Shown: positions 47,553 through 60,129, numbered from the stretch's first letter. The stretch is DNA of 64,000 nt from Zhengitettix transpicula (GCA_037074705.1 CM073596.1:17132501-17196500); one strand, 5' to 3'. Translations and numbers: made by a program. Notes: a model not told the origin generated them from the letters alone.

Positions 47553-47939
47553 CTAGAAGAAACACCAAAACGAAATAATACGTCTGCAAGTTTAGCCACT
47601 AAATGTAGTCATTTTAAGGGATTTCCTGCAATTATTCGAAATTACGCTCGTATCCAATTTTCTACGAATTAGTATTAGTCCCATTAATAAATTAGTCATT
47701 ATTTGCAAACTTTTAATTTGTATTTTTAATTGAATTACTACTTTCACTTTTCAATAGAGTAATTTAACGATACAAATTTCCTATGTGTATTGCAGGCGGT
47801 CTAGATAAAAGGGAATGAAGATGAAAATTGGTTCTGGAGGAGTGTAATTAGTTTGAAAAATAACTGAATAAAATTTAATTTTTTTATGATCCACATACCT
47901 GAATATTGATGAGAACTAATTACAATAGTCATGTAGAGA

Positions 47940-47943
<4 letters not shown>
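47553..47943. other. AT-rich spacer
   Basis: Nothing recognised. Confidence 0.5.
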
Positions 47944-47970
<27 letters not shown>

Positions 47971-47975
<5 letters not shown>

Positions 47976-48889
47976 AGTATACAATAATTTTATAAAATTA
48001 CAATAATTCCAGCACGTTGGAGACAAATTATGTACATACAAAATTTCATTAAAGAAACAAAGGAAGGAAATCTAAATTAAACCAATATATTTTTTAAAAA
48101 GATATAAAAGATTATTTATTTGACAAATTTTATTTCGTTGAATTTACCATTTATATTTTAGTTAAATGCCTCAGCTTTTATGGGAATCTACATTTCAATG
48201 CCTCTTATAGGGCCACTAATTAAGACAGTGATTTGCAAATTTCACCAGGTTACAAAAGCAAAATATGAGTTTAAATTTACAATGACAAAAACTATAGAAA
48301 GTTGTATCAATCTGGCAAAGTTATAGAATTTGACGGTAAACTATGTTTACGTAAAGGTTGACAGAAGAAAGGATTTTTTGTTTGCATACCATTTATTTAG
48401 AGCTGCTCTGGTTTGTGCAAAGGTGATTATTTAATTGTTATAGAACACTATTTCCACTGACACACCATAGCACAGCTTTTATTCTCGTCTCACTTTCCAA
48501 AACTTTGGACGCCTTTCTACTTTGCTGCCATACGGATTGTAACGCTCATTTTTCTGTCGAGAAATCCCTTTAATAGAAAAGCTGATGATATTCAGCTCAT
48601 GCTTTGCTAAATTCGACTCTAGCAATGCCCCCTGACTGCTTATTTTTCACAACATACTGCCTTCTGACTGTACTGTACCGTCCCCCAAACACACACAGTC
48701 TGCTCTCTGAATATCTGAGTGACTGCTAAAAGTTCTGAACGGCTGTACCTTTTCGACAATACCACACTATAGCCTGCATTCTCGCGCCAAACAATGCTGT
48801 TCTTTACAATGTTCTGGCCTCAAAGTTACGCCGCCAATATTTAAATAAACAATTGATTAATATTTCATTATATACTTATAATCTTTACT
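47971..48889 (-). repeat. Family T element, copy T4 (minus orientation)
   Basis: It is bounded by TA tracts at 47944-47970 and about 48890-48903. On the minus strand the conserved block (TTGGCGCGAGAATGC..., ATTGTCGAAAAGG) is at about 48800-48742. The second landmark (CCAGAGCAGCTCTAAATAAA, TGGTATGCAAAC) is at about 48412-48380. The 3' border is TATACTACAACATATA. The element carries no gene. Confidence 0.8.
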
Positions 48890-48903
48890 ATATATATATA
48901 TAT

Positions 48904-50429
48904 TAATATCAATTGTCGGGTTTATGTTGTCCCCTGAATGTTGTTGACACCTGCGGATGTCTACTCTGTTTTGAGGTGCGTCAATTTTGATGATCTCCTA
49001 AGCAAAGGAAATGTTCCCAGACTAGTTTATTTCTTTCTTTCAAAAGCCATTAATTGTCGGTTAAGGACAAGCAAATATTTTCTCACGCACCTGTTTTTCT
49101 CCTCAAGTAATGAAGAAAATAATAGTAATCAACTTATTAAATGGCGTAGTAGTTAAACAGCGACTAGGGTCTACATGCGATACGAAGACATTTACACAAG
49201 GTGGGAGACGCTTTTCAAGAGAAAGACAAAAGACTATCACAGGCTCAATCTCTGGAGAAATCTGTCCAAAGCTGCTCACACACGTACGTACACGCACATA
49301 CGTAGGAGGTTAGGTGAAAGAGGAGGAGTGGCGGGGGTGGGAGGGCTAGAGCGTCCATTCTGCTGTGTGCGCCGAAAGCTTGTAAGCGGTTTGTTCCATT
49401 CATCGGCTACAAAAGGGGTATTTCTGAGAACGCGAATGAAAGGGAGCTCGGTCAGAGAGTACGAGGGAAAGGGGGCAGGGGGGAAAAAAAAGACCCCGTA
49501 GAAAGAAACAGAGACCGAACTGAACTCTGCGTATTGAAGACAACACAGAACGGAGAAAAGAGACACGGGAATGTCAAAATATCTATTCTGCCATATTTCA
49601 CTCCTGACAATACTCGTAAACCAAATATGATACAATGGCTTCGGAAAATTAAAACTTGGTTAGCAAATCTTTACGATTATTTTTATTTGACTGGTTTACA
49701 TCTGTTCTCCATCTGGTTCTGTCGCGTGCTGTTCATCTCACAGTATTTACTAAATTTACGTCCATAATTGTTTTATCTGTATTCGGCAGTCGTCTTACGC
49801 TGTAGATTATCGTATTTAATTTTTAGTTGTCCCTATTCCCTTGACTTACGTTCTCAGGATGCTCGTATACGTTCCCTACCCTATATTTTCTAATGTGAAC
49901 TTCCTAATACCCTATCTTGCCTAACCAGTAAATTTTTCAACAAGTACTGTTTTTAATTTTTCTTCTATCTCTTATTTGATCTCGTATCGAATTTTCACCT
50001 AGTCTCTTCCTTTTATAACCCGGGCTGGAAACCCGAGAAACATTCTTTCCATTACTATTCTATTTTGTTATTGTTTACACTCTTCGGTTCGCAAAGTGTA
50101 ACAGGATTGGTTAATTATTAGTAATTTTAAGATTTCAGTGTATCGCCGGTATCGAGTTACAAGTTGTCATTCCGAATTTTTCCAACAAAACTTTTTGAAT
50201 TCTATGGTTTTTCATAAAAATAATTTTATTATTTAAAATTCTATATTTACGTGATCTTACTGCTTCTTTAAATTATTGTTATGGTTGCATTTTTTTTCTT
50301 AGGACTTCAGGTTAAATTGTCTAGTCAGAAAATTAATTTTCTTTTCCAATTATTTTCTAATAACGAGTACGAAATACTAGTACAGTCACCTTCCTAGAAG
50401 AAATGTGTCGGCCCATGCCCTTTCCTCTC
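48904..50429. other. Unassigned spacer
   Basis: 49100-49560 is GC-richer and purine-rich on the plus strand. Its frames (108 codons plus, 119 codons minus) are not recognised and look compositional. The remainder is AT-rich. Confidence 0.35.
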
Positions 50430-50845
50430 TCTAAAGTTCCCACAAGCTGAGGCACCTCGGACTGTTTTGAGAGGTGTATGTTCCGGGGTCACAGACCTTG
50501 GGCATAAGGTAATAATTATCCACTATTCGCATTGGAACAGTCGGCCAGCTGCCTCCTAAACTGGTCGAGGCTCGCGTCCCCACAGCAAAACCCTTCTCGC
50601 GCCATCAGAAGGGCGTGGGACGAGTAGCCAAAGCCCGACCCACCTGATGCAGTTTTTCTAGGGTTTGTCCTGCGTCACTTTCAGGGGAATTCCGGGTGGG
50701 ATCCTTAAAATATAGCCCGGGGGCCCTAGTTAACCCTTGGCTACTTTCCTCTACCCTTCCGCATCCCCCCTTTCTATGCTATTATAGGAAGTTGCCACCA
50801 TGTGGATTACCATCATGTATCCTGTTACCCTTTTAAAAAAACATG
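50430..50845 (+). repeat. Family R short retroposon, copy R11
   Basis: It runs from AGTTCCCACAAGCTGAGGC through CTGCCTCCTAAACTGGTCGA and GGGATCCTTAAAATATAGCC to CATCATGTATCCTGTTACCC and an A run (about 50836-50842). It has small internal deletions near 50575 and 50770. Confidence 0.8.
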
Positions 50846-52194
50846 CGGTATTCTTTATATTTTATGCTATCAGCTCCGTTACACATTCAAAACTTTAAAA
50901 CGGCTGGTGTACGTTTCTAGGATCTCTCGCACGAGTTCATTTCTTTTTCGTCTCCACAGATGATGTTTGCGCTGTTTGTAGCACGAGCCGTGGATTAGTA
51001 TACACCTCGTGTTCCTGTAGCTTGTGATGTAATACTGGTTCTCTCCTCCATCCAAATCCCGGAGGCATACAGAACGTGTTGGCCCTTCGCATTGTTAGAT
51101 CACGAACGCATCTTCCCTCTGCTCACACATCCCCAATCCTAGCTCAATAACTGCAATTTCCTACTTGCACAGCTTATTTGAAGCACTCGATATTAAGATA
51201 TCTCTACTTCCTCCACCTTCAAAATTTCTCATGTTTCCCGAACGCTCGACAAAAAACTGTGCGACGTAAATTTTGTGTTCATAATTACTTGGCACGTGCA
51301 CAATTTTTTTTTTCATATTGATTTATTTACAGTCGTATCAACAGCTCTGGTTATTAGCGACTCAGTATGGGAAATATTTTTTTTTTCTAGTCGGGGGACT
51401 GATTTGACGAGTTTCTCTCACGCACACAAACATCGATGCCCTCGCTGGCATTCAAAACCGGGACATTTGAGATGTGAGGGAGTCACGCTGACGTAAAAAA
51501 AATTATTTCGACAATAATGTTGGTATATAACACTCCGACCACCTTAATTTGCTTTATACGCATATTCCTTACTTTTGCTCCTGTTAATCCACTGCAGGTA
51601 CCAGTCGATAAGTCTCGGATCCATGTTTTCCATTTAATCGCCGACACTATCGACAGTATTTATTTAGCGCATTTCCTCTTCCTACAAATATTCCATATCA
51701 GTATATTACCAGCCGCACATCACGTCCTAGCCGCAATATTTTTCCTCAAGTAAATACAAAACTACCGTCAGATGGACGCTGTCATGATTTACTTCTTTGC
51801 TTCGAAAATCATTAAGGTTTGTTTAGAAATCCTATATTCTATTATTTTCAACATAAGTATGTAACCTGGCTGTTACATCAAATGAAAGTTTTACTATCTC
51901 GACGTGACATCTGTGGAAGAATACGGATTCTTTTAGAGCGGCGGCACGTTCTTGTGATCCACAACGACGGTGGACTTCACACATCTTCGTAACTCTAAAT
52001 AAGGCTCAAGTAATTTTCATTTTCAACCCAATTAGCAAGTTCAAGAGGTTTCTCCGCTGGTAACTTTACAACATTATGGTTTGTCACTTTAAGAAGTGTT
52101 TTATGGGCGTTTATTAAAATTATGTTCGTTTGGATTATTATTTATATTTAAGTAACGTATCGACTAGCCAGAGGACTCGAAAAATGTGAAGGTG
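50846..52194. other. Unassigned spacer
   Basis: A strong acceptor-like TTTCTTTTTCGTCTCCACAG ends at 50960, but no convincing exon follows. Short frames at 51275-51753 are not recognised. Confidence 0.4.
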
Positions 52195-55100
52195 GGTTGA
52201 AACCCACACATCATCCTACGTGGTTTTTGTGTTTTAGTTCAAAAATATATATTTTTTTATATTTATTTTATTGTCACATAATCCCACGTGGTTTTTGTGT
52301 TTTACTTCAAAAATATATATTTTTTAATATTTAGTTTGTCACATCATCCTACGTGGTTTTTGTATTTTAGTTCAAAAATATATATTTTTTAATATTTAGT
52401 TTATTGTCACATAATACCACGTGGTTTTTTTGTTTTAGTTCAAAAATATATATTTTTTAATATTTAGTTTGTCACATCATCCCACGTGGTTTTTGTGTTT
52501 TAGTTCAAAATAATATATCTTTTTAAATATTTAGTTTATTGTCACGTGGTTTTTGTGTTTTAGTTCAAAAAAATGTATTTTTTAATACGTAGTTTATTGT
52601 CACATCATCCCACGTGGTTTTTGTGTTTTACTTCAAAAATATATATTTTTTAATATTTAGTTTGTCACATCATCCTACGTGGTTTTTGTGTTTTAGTTCA
52701 AATAAATGTATTTTTTAATATTTAGTTTATTGTCACATCTTCCCACGTGGTTTTTTGTGTTTTAGTTCAAAAAAATATATTTTTAATATTTAGTTTATTG
52801 TCACATCATCCCACGTGGTTTTTGTGTTTTACTTCAAAATTATATATTTTTTAATATTTAGTTTGTCACATCATCCTGCGTGGTTTTTGTGTTTTAGTTC
52901 AAAAATATATATCTTTTTAAATATTTAGTTTATTGTCACGTGTTTTTTGTGTTTTAGTTAAAAAAAATGTATTTTTTAATACGTAGTTTATTGTAACATC
53001 ATCCCACGTGGTTTTTTGTGTTTTAGTTCAAAAAATATATTTTTAATATTTAGTTTAATGTCACATCATCCCACGTGGTTTTTTGTGTTTTAGTTCAAAA
53101 AAATATATTTTTAATATTTAGTTTATTGTCACATCATCCCACGTGGTTTTTGTGTTTTACTTCAAAATTATATATTTTTTAATATTTAGTTTGTCACATC
53201 ATCCCAAGTGGTTTTTGTGTTTTAGTTCAAAAATATATATCTTTTTAAATATTTAGTTTATTGTCACGTGTTTTTTGTGTTTTAGTTCAAAAAAATGTAT
53301 TTTTTAATACGTAGTTTATTGTAACATCATCCCACGTGGTTTTTTGTGTTTTAGTTCAAAAAAATATATTTTTAATATTTAGTTTATTGTCACATCATCC
53401 CACGTGGTTTTTGTGTTTTACTTCAAAATTATATATTTTTTAATATTTAGTTTGTCACATCATCCTGCGTGGTTTTTGTGTTTTAGTTCAAAAATATATA
53501 TCTTTTTAAATATTTAGTTTATTGTCACGTGTTTTTTGTGTTTTAGTTCAAAAAAATGTATTTTTTAATACGTAGTTTATTGTCACATCATCCCACGTGG
53601 TTTTTGTGTTTTACTTCAAAAATATATATTTTTTAATATTTAGTTTGTCACATCATCCTACGTGGTTTTTGTGTTTTAGTTCAAATAAATGTTTTTTTTA
53701 ATATTTAGTTTATTGTCACATCTTCCCACGTGGTTTTTTGTGTTTTAGTTCAAAAAAATATATTTTTAATATTTAGTTTATTGTCACATCATCCCACGTG
53801 GTTTTTGTGTTTTACTTCAAAATTATATATTTTTTAATATTTAGTTTGTCACATCATCCTGCGTGGTTTTTGTGTTTTAGTTCAAAAATATATATCTTTT
53901 TAAATATTTAGTTTATTGTCACGTGTTTTTGTGTTTTAGTTCAAAAAAATGTATTTTTTAATACGTAGTTTATTGTAACATCATCCCACGTGGTTTTTTG
54001 TGTTTTAGTTCAAAAAATATATTTTTAATATTTAGTTTAATGTCACATCATCCCACGTGGTTTTTTGTGTTTTAGTTCAAAAAAATATATTTTTAATATT
54101 TAGTTTATTGTCACATCATCCCACGTGGTTTTTGTGTTTTACTTCAAAATTATATATTTTTTAATATTTAGTTTGTCACATCATCCCAAGTGGTTTTTGT
54201 GTTTTAGTTCAAAAATATATATCTTTTTAAATATTTAGTTTATTGTCACGTGTTTTTTGTGTTTTAGTTCAAAAAATGTATTTTTTAATACGTAGTTTAT
54301 TGTAACATCATCCCACGTGGTTTTTTGTGTTTTAGTTCAAAAAAATATATTTTTAATATTTAGTTTATTGTCACATCATCCCACGTGGTTTTTGTGTTTT
54401 ACTTCAAAATTATATATTTTTTAATATTTAGTTTGTCACATCATCCTGCGTGGTTTTTGTGTTTTAGTTCAAAAATATATATCTTTTTAAATATTTAGTT
54501 TATTGTCACGTGTTTTTTGTGTTTTAGTTCAAAAAAATGTATTTTTTAATACGTAGTTTATTGTAACATCATCCCACGTGGTTTTTTGTGTTTTAGTTCA
54601 AAAAATATATTTTTATAATTTAGTTTAATGTCACATCATCCCACGTGGTTTTTTGTGTTTTAGTTCAAAAAAATATATTTTTAATATTTAGTTTATTGTC
54701 ACATCATCCCACGTGGTTTTTGTGTTTTACTTCAAAATTATATATTTTTTAATATTTAGTTTGTCACATCATCCCAAGTGGTTTTTGTGTTTTAGTTCAA
54801 AAATATATATCTTTTTAAATATTTAGTTTATTGTAACGTGTTTTTTGTGTTTTAGTTCAAAAAAATGTATTTTTTAATACGTAGTTTATTGTAACATCAT
54901 CCCACGTGGTTTTTTGTGTTTTAGTTCAAAAAAATATATTTTTAATATTTAGTTTATTGTCACATCATCCCACGTGGTTTTTGTGTTTTACTTCAAAATT
55001 ATATATTTTTTAATATTTAGTTTGTCACATCATCCTGCGTGGTTTTTGTGTTTTAGTTCAAAAATATATATCTTTTTAAATATTTAGTTTATTGTCACGT

Positions 55101-55443
55101 GTTTTTTGTGTTTTAGTTCAAAAAAATGTATTTTTTAATACGTAGTTTATTGTAACATCATCCCACGTGGTTTTTTGTGTTTTAGTTCAAAAAATATATT
55201 TTTAATATTTAGTTTAATGTCACATCATCCTACGGGGTTTTTGTGTTTTAGTTCAAAAATATATATTTTTTAATTTTTAGTTTATTGTCACATCATCCCA
55301 AGTGGTTTTTGTGTTTCAGTTAAAAAATATATATTTTTTAATATTTAGTTTATTGTCACATCATCCCACGTTGTTTTTGTGTTTTAGTTGAAAAATATAT
55401 ATTTTTTTAATATCTAGTTTATTGTCACATCATCCCACGTGGT
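52195..55443. repeat. Minisatellite of ~65 bp units with nested higher-order structure
   Basis: About 50 tandem units read CACATCATCCCACGTGG, TTTTTGTGTTTTAGTTC, then AAAAATATATATTTTT and AATATTTAGTTTATTG. A diagnostic variant with ATATCTTTTTAAAT (its C at 52519, 52914, 53241, 53502, 53896, 54223, 54484, 54811 and 55072) has spacings 395, 327, 261, 394, 327, 261, 327 and 261. That is about 6, 5 and 4 units per block. The whole 6-5-4 series recurs with an exact 982 bp period at three pairs of positions, and the 5-4 part (588 bp) is duplicated again. Several units are shortened so that GTCACGTG abuts TTTTTTGTG. It is not a CRISPR: the units are adjacent and have no unique spacers. Confidence 0.97.
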
Positions 55444-56253
55444 GTACGTCGTTCTTATATTGGGCTTATCTTTAGTTACTTAAATGACGTTAATAGTAAA
55501 TCGGAGCACATATCCAAAAAATATATATTCTACGTGACTGAGCGATTGTAATGAACATATTCTCCACGATATAAAAGAAAAAGTCGAAACAGAATCGACG
55601 TTGTAGTAACTAATAGAACATGCATCACTTTCCCAATTTTTTTATGAACACTCGACAATGACAGGAGATGTAAACCCGACAACCCGCCGCCATCCAGAGC
55701 GTGCATTAAATTCAGCAAGTTCTCAACCTTTGCTTTAATATTCATTAATAAATAAAATATATTATCAACACTATAATTTAACGAAATTTTCTGTCTATAT
55801 CCAAACACCGCACACGAAATCGGTGTTATCCAGGTTATAGATTTTCGCTCGAAATTTGATCCGTTGCGATCAAGCGCGGTCAGAGTATATTTCATTTCTG
55901 TAGTTTATGTGATACTCTCATGGCAATCAGTAAAGACCGTTGACGTAAAGCTATACACGGAAATACAATAGCTGCGATAAGGTAACAAAGTACTAGAGTT
56001 AGGAGTGAAATATAATAAGTCTAGTATTGCGGTCAAATGAATTACGACGTATTTAAGTTTAGCTAAATTGATAATTGCACTATTAAGTTCAAGTAGTTAA
56101 TATTACCGTGTAAATCTATACTGATTTAATACGACATTAATGAATGACTATTTGTAATTATAAGTAACTGTGTAAAGGTTAAATGGTTTTGGGAATATTA
56201 ACTGGCTAATGCATTACCTTGAAGTTATTGCAGTTCATACAGTATGTTGTGAT

Positions 56254-56293
<40 letters not shown>

Positions 56294-57305
56294 CAACGCC
56301 TATAGTGCTTCTACGTATTAATAAAGTCAATCCAAGCACCCAATGGTAGCAAAATCATCTGATTACTTAGTTATATTTCATTAAATTTTCATATAATAAC
56401 GTTAATGTGTTCACATAAATGTACTACAGTGTCGCATCTCCAGTCAGTTACAGTAAAAGTCTGTTTACTACGGGCAATAAATGTCACCCAGTGCAAGCAA
56501 CATATTTGTTGCCAAGTTTCTCAAAATCGATCGCACTTAAAACCTAAAATTCAGTACCATTCTCCACTTTGCTACAGTAACTTGTATTGTCCGAAGCCAC
56601 TATATGAGTTGTGGAGACAGGAAATTTTGTCTCGCGAGGCCTATACCAGCCTTTGGCTCTCTTACCCTGTTCCATTCGCTGCACTAAATTCAAAGGTAAC
56701 ACAGTACCCTGCGGAAGCGTACTAGTTAGATCCTTTTTGAAGCACAAAAACGACGTTAACACTGCGTAACTGGACACAGACAGACGAACTGAAGCAAAGT
56801 AGCGATGTAGTTGCGGTGTAAACCTGACCAACAGCCGTACGGCTACTGCACCATCAAAAATACAGCTGAACTGCATAGTTTGACAGAAAACTGAGCATCA
56901 CTGACTCGTAATTAACGGAAGACCGGTGACCACCAGTTTGGTGAATTAACAAACAAGACTAAAAACGAGGATTATTTAGTTTAAATGATTCTGAATGATC
57001 AGGATAATTAATATTTCTTCTATTATTTACGAATCTAAGCAACACAGCACAGTGGATTGTTTCCAACAGGCCCTCTCCCTTTGTGCTAAAGGTTTGATTT
57101 GCATTTGGACCCCCTAAAGGCTACAGAGGCTCAAGATATTCTGGCCACCCTAAACTTGTTTATCGCCAGTGGTTGTGGTTAGACCCGACTTAATTATCTT
57201 GCTCGGCGTCAACCTCCTCGTAACGGCTTCGCCGACGGAAGGAAGACAAAGGGGCCTATGCATGTTGCTTTGTTTCCGACAATGGCTCTCGCTTCCTTTC
57301 CTTGG
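55444..57305. other. Unassigned spacer; CA/TA microsatellite at 56254-56292
   Basis: The frames at 55530-55895 (minus), 56405-56725 (plus) and 56544-56876 (minus) are not recognised and overlap on opposite strands. (CA)n followed by (TA)n occupies 56254-56292. Nothing else seen. Confidence 0.35.
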
Positions 57306-57399
57306 TTAGCTGCTAATGTCCGTGACCACCGCTTCTACAGGAGTGCATTCCTTTCCGGGAATCTCAGGATACTTGTCTAGTGCACTCCATGACGCTGCT
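57306..57399 (-). other. Possible terminal exon (minus strand), ambiguous
   Basis: On the minus strand the acceptor-like GCTGTATTTTTGCAG ends at 57400. It is followed by one base completing a codon, 30 open codons (including WSALDKYPEIPGKECTPVEA) and a TAA at 57306-57308. The third-position GC is about half, above the AT-rich background. On the plus strand the same block also has an acceptor (ACCGCTTCTACAG, ending 57341) and 27 open codons before TAG. Only one reading can be true, and both may be false. I do not recognise either product. Confidence 0.2.
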
Positions 57400-57784
57400 C
57401 TGCAAAAATACAGCGTGCAATTAGGTGAAGGCAGAATCGTATCTAAGAAATTCAATTCAATTATTCTCCGGGATTGTACTTTCTGGAAAGATAACGCCAT
57501 CGTTAACCGCGTTATCCGTATGTACTTTTGATTTCATCAGTAAACCAAGCGGCGACATACGTTCGAATACATTTTTTTCTCGTGACAAAATCGTGGATGC
57601 ATTCACTAAATCTGAGCACTCGATTACAAATCCCAGCTGTGAAGATTACAAACTAAATATTTTATTATTATTAATACAATGTTTTTGATCATCGAAGGCT
57701 TCTTATATAAAGAGGAGCTTGAAATTAATGACAAATTGACAAAAATGTCATTACTTATAATCGAAATTAAAATCATGTATATAT
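57400..57784. other. AT-rich spacer
   Basis: Short frames only; nothing recognised. Confidence 0.4.
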
Positions 57785-58700
57785 TGTAGAGATTACCAAC
57801 GTGTAATGTAAGTTTTATTTAATAATTCTTTTAAAATTAAATTTTATGTTCTCGTCAACCAAAATGTTATTGGAGACCTTCTAAATTATTTAACTAATAG
57901 GGTACATAAAATTTTCTTTATTCTAGTGCGATGATTGTGGTTGCATTCAGTTTGTTCTCAAATTAGATGGTCGATTTTGGCACTGGATAAGAAGGCTAGT
58001 ACTGAAGTGATTGCATCTGGATCAGTGCAGAAGTCCTTTGTGTTGAAATTACCTATTTCCATGTTTTTAATTTTCTTTAATATTATTGTCGGAGTAATTA
58101 TTGAGACCAGAGTATTGCGTGGCGCAAGAATGCAGAGACTGTAAAGGTTGCTACGCGATTATTGTCGGAAAAGCGTATGTAAAACGGTCATAACTTTGGC
58201 GGAAATATTCACCGTGTTGTGGAGCCCGGCCAATGTGGTCATGCTGAGTCTGAGTGTTTTGGGAGCTTGAAAAGAGTAGCCTCGGAGCCAAAAACGATAT
58301 AGTTGATGAACGAGTTTGTTTTGAGAGGATGACCAAGGTGGTCATGGCGAAAGTGTGTGTCGGTCATGTAATAAGAGTCTGTTTGGGAGTGCAAACTATG
58401 TTTTGAAGCTTGTCTTGCGACATGTCTAAATAAATGGGACGACGTTAAGTTTGTAAACAGTTGTTAGAGAGACGCCGTAAATTTGTGGGGAAACGTTATA
58501 GTAATGAGTGTTATGGCCCGTTGATTAAATATTTTCTTTAAAGTAAAATAAATACAAAATACGGCACCAGAACAGCGTTAAATAAACTGGTATATACAAA
58601 CTTTATTTTTTAAACTGTTACGTAAATATAATTTAGTTAGGTTTCTCTATTTTTTTTGTTAGATTCTTTCATACAATTTGTTATTGTAAAATTTAACCAA
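57785..58700 (+). repeat. Family T element, copy T5
   Basis: It starts TTGTAGAGATTACCAACGTG after a short TA run. The conserved block is at 58121-58178 (GGCGCAAGAATGCAGAGACT, TTATTGTCGGAAAAGCGTA). The second landmark is CACCAGAACAGCGTTAAATA with GGTATATACAAACTTT (58564-58606). The 3' end fades near 58700 with no TA tract, so it is truncated. Confidence 0.75.
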
Positions 58701-59294
58701 ATGCGCGGTTCGTTTTGTTATATCTATGATACTAACGATTCAGTCAGGTATATATTTTTTTCTTTGAGAGCATAATCAAGATTCTTTGTGCATTCCTTCT
58801 CATAATTAACGATATAATTGTTTCCGTCTACTAATAGACCGTATGATAAATAAAATAGTGTGACTGTCAATTGACGGAAGAAACTAATTAAATATTTCCT
58901 TGCTGGAGCAAGACTTAACTTTTAAGTCCGTATTTGTAATAATATAATGGCGATTCTGTCGAATCTACTCATATGAAAAATTAATGCAATAAACACGGGT
59001 TGTACATCAACATACAGTTTAAAGTTAAGAATATAGCAATAAGTTTTGAAAAAATTTGAGGTTCGAAAATAAATTAATAATTTGACTTTGTTCCAAAGTT
59101 TCGTGTTCAGTGAAATATACTGCCACATTGTGTCTTCCTTGACATCATCTCCCCTTCTCTCCACTACTTTTTGAGCGAGGAGGTAAAAGCGGGACTCGTA
59201 ACCTTTCTTCCAGGAAACAGAATAACGTGGTCGATTGGATTGAATTTTTTTTTGAGTTATGGAAGCTCATATAAAATTGTTTCTGTTCTTCCAG
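58701..59294. other. AT-rich sequence, probable intron upstream of the exon at 59295
   Basis: No gene is seen. It ends in the polypyrimidine-rich acceptor TTGTTTCTGTTCTTCCAG (59277-59294). Confidence 0.5.
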
Positions 59295-59391
59295 GGCTGG
59301 AGCTGGAGGCAACGGCATCTTTTCCAGGAGGCAGGACTTCAGCTCTTTCAACTCGTTGCCGCGCAATAAACTGAACTCATACCACATCAAG
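59295..59391 (+). CDS. Internal coding exon of an unidentified host gene (97 bp)
   Basis: This is the best host-gene evidence in the window. A 3' splice site with a polypyrimidine tract (TTTCTGTTCTTCCAG) precedes 59295, and the donor GTGAGTAGG follows 59391. The first base completes a split codon, and 32 full codons end exactly at the donor. The exon begins AGAGGNGIFSRRQDFSSF and ends NKLNSYHIK. The other two frames are not both open, and 23 of 32 codons end in G or C against a local background near one third. This is a strong coding signal. The peptide is Ser/Asn/Arg-rich without a hydrophobic segment, so it is probably cytoplasmic or disordered. I do not recognise the family. The upstream exon must end with two bases of a codon, and I could not find it. 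Confidence 0.72.
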
Positions 59392-60053
59392 GTGAGTAGG
59401 TTAATCCTGAGAACTTAAGTAGTATTAAGTAAGAAGTAGCAGCTGGCGCTGTCCGTGTAATCCTGGACCCACCTTTCGTCCGCACGCACTCTTATGTCAG
59501 GCACGAATCTCATTTAAATATACGGTAACTATTCTATATTAGTAGCGCCCAGTCTCTGGAAAGAATGTTCGTTAAGAGTTACAGAAACGTGCCTGAAAAT
59601 ACACTGTTAATTTTTCGCCTGAAAAACACAGTTTTAGGACTGTCAAAGATGTTAAATTTGCAAAGCTTGCATTAATAGTTGTGTGGCGTTTAATTATTAT
59701 AACAAATACATTAAAATTTCTTAGTGTATTTATATTTCCGACATACATCAAATCCATGTGTAGATGATATCACTTTTAACGAAAGAAAAGTTATAATTTT
59801 TCATTATTTTTAAATGGTTTAGTAGAAGGGAAGCATGTTAAGATTTGCATCAGAACGTTTTTACCTATATCAGCCTGCTTTACCTAAACAAGTCCGGAGT
59901 ATAATCTGTTTACAAGTTCATTTGTCACACATCTTGATTTTTCTAATACAACTGCAATATTTTTTTTATTATGGCGATGTGAAAATGTAGGAATGAAACT
60001 TAGATTTTCAGTCAATAACTAAGAGATTCTTAATCCCTGCCCCCACCCCCTCC
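59392..60053. other. Probable intron
   Basis: AT-rich sequence after the donor. Nothing else is recognised. A C-rich run, CCCCACCCCC, lies just before the tandem duplication. Confidence 0.45.
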
Positions 60054-60129
60054 AGGTACGTCTATTGATGCATGTATTTCATCTTAATCACAACGGTGTA
60101 TTTTGAGTATTTTCGTTTTCTTGTTACAG

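Noticed and set aside
50941..51030. Exon after the acceptor TTTCGTCTCCACAG
   Set aside because: The three frames close after 6, 12 and 21 codons and no donor is seen.
52195..55443. CRISPR array
   Set aside because: The repeats are directly adjacent variants of one unit with no unique spacers, and the DNA is eukaryotic.
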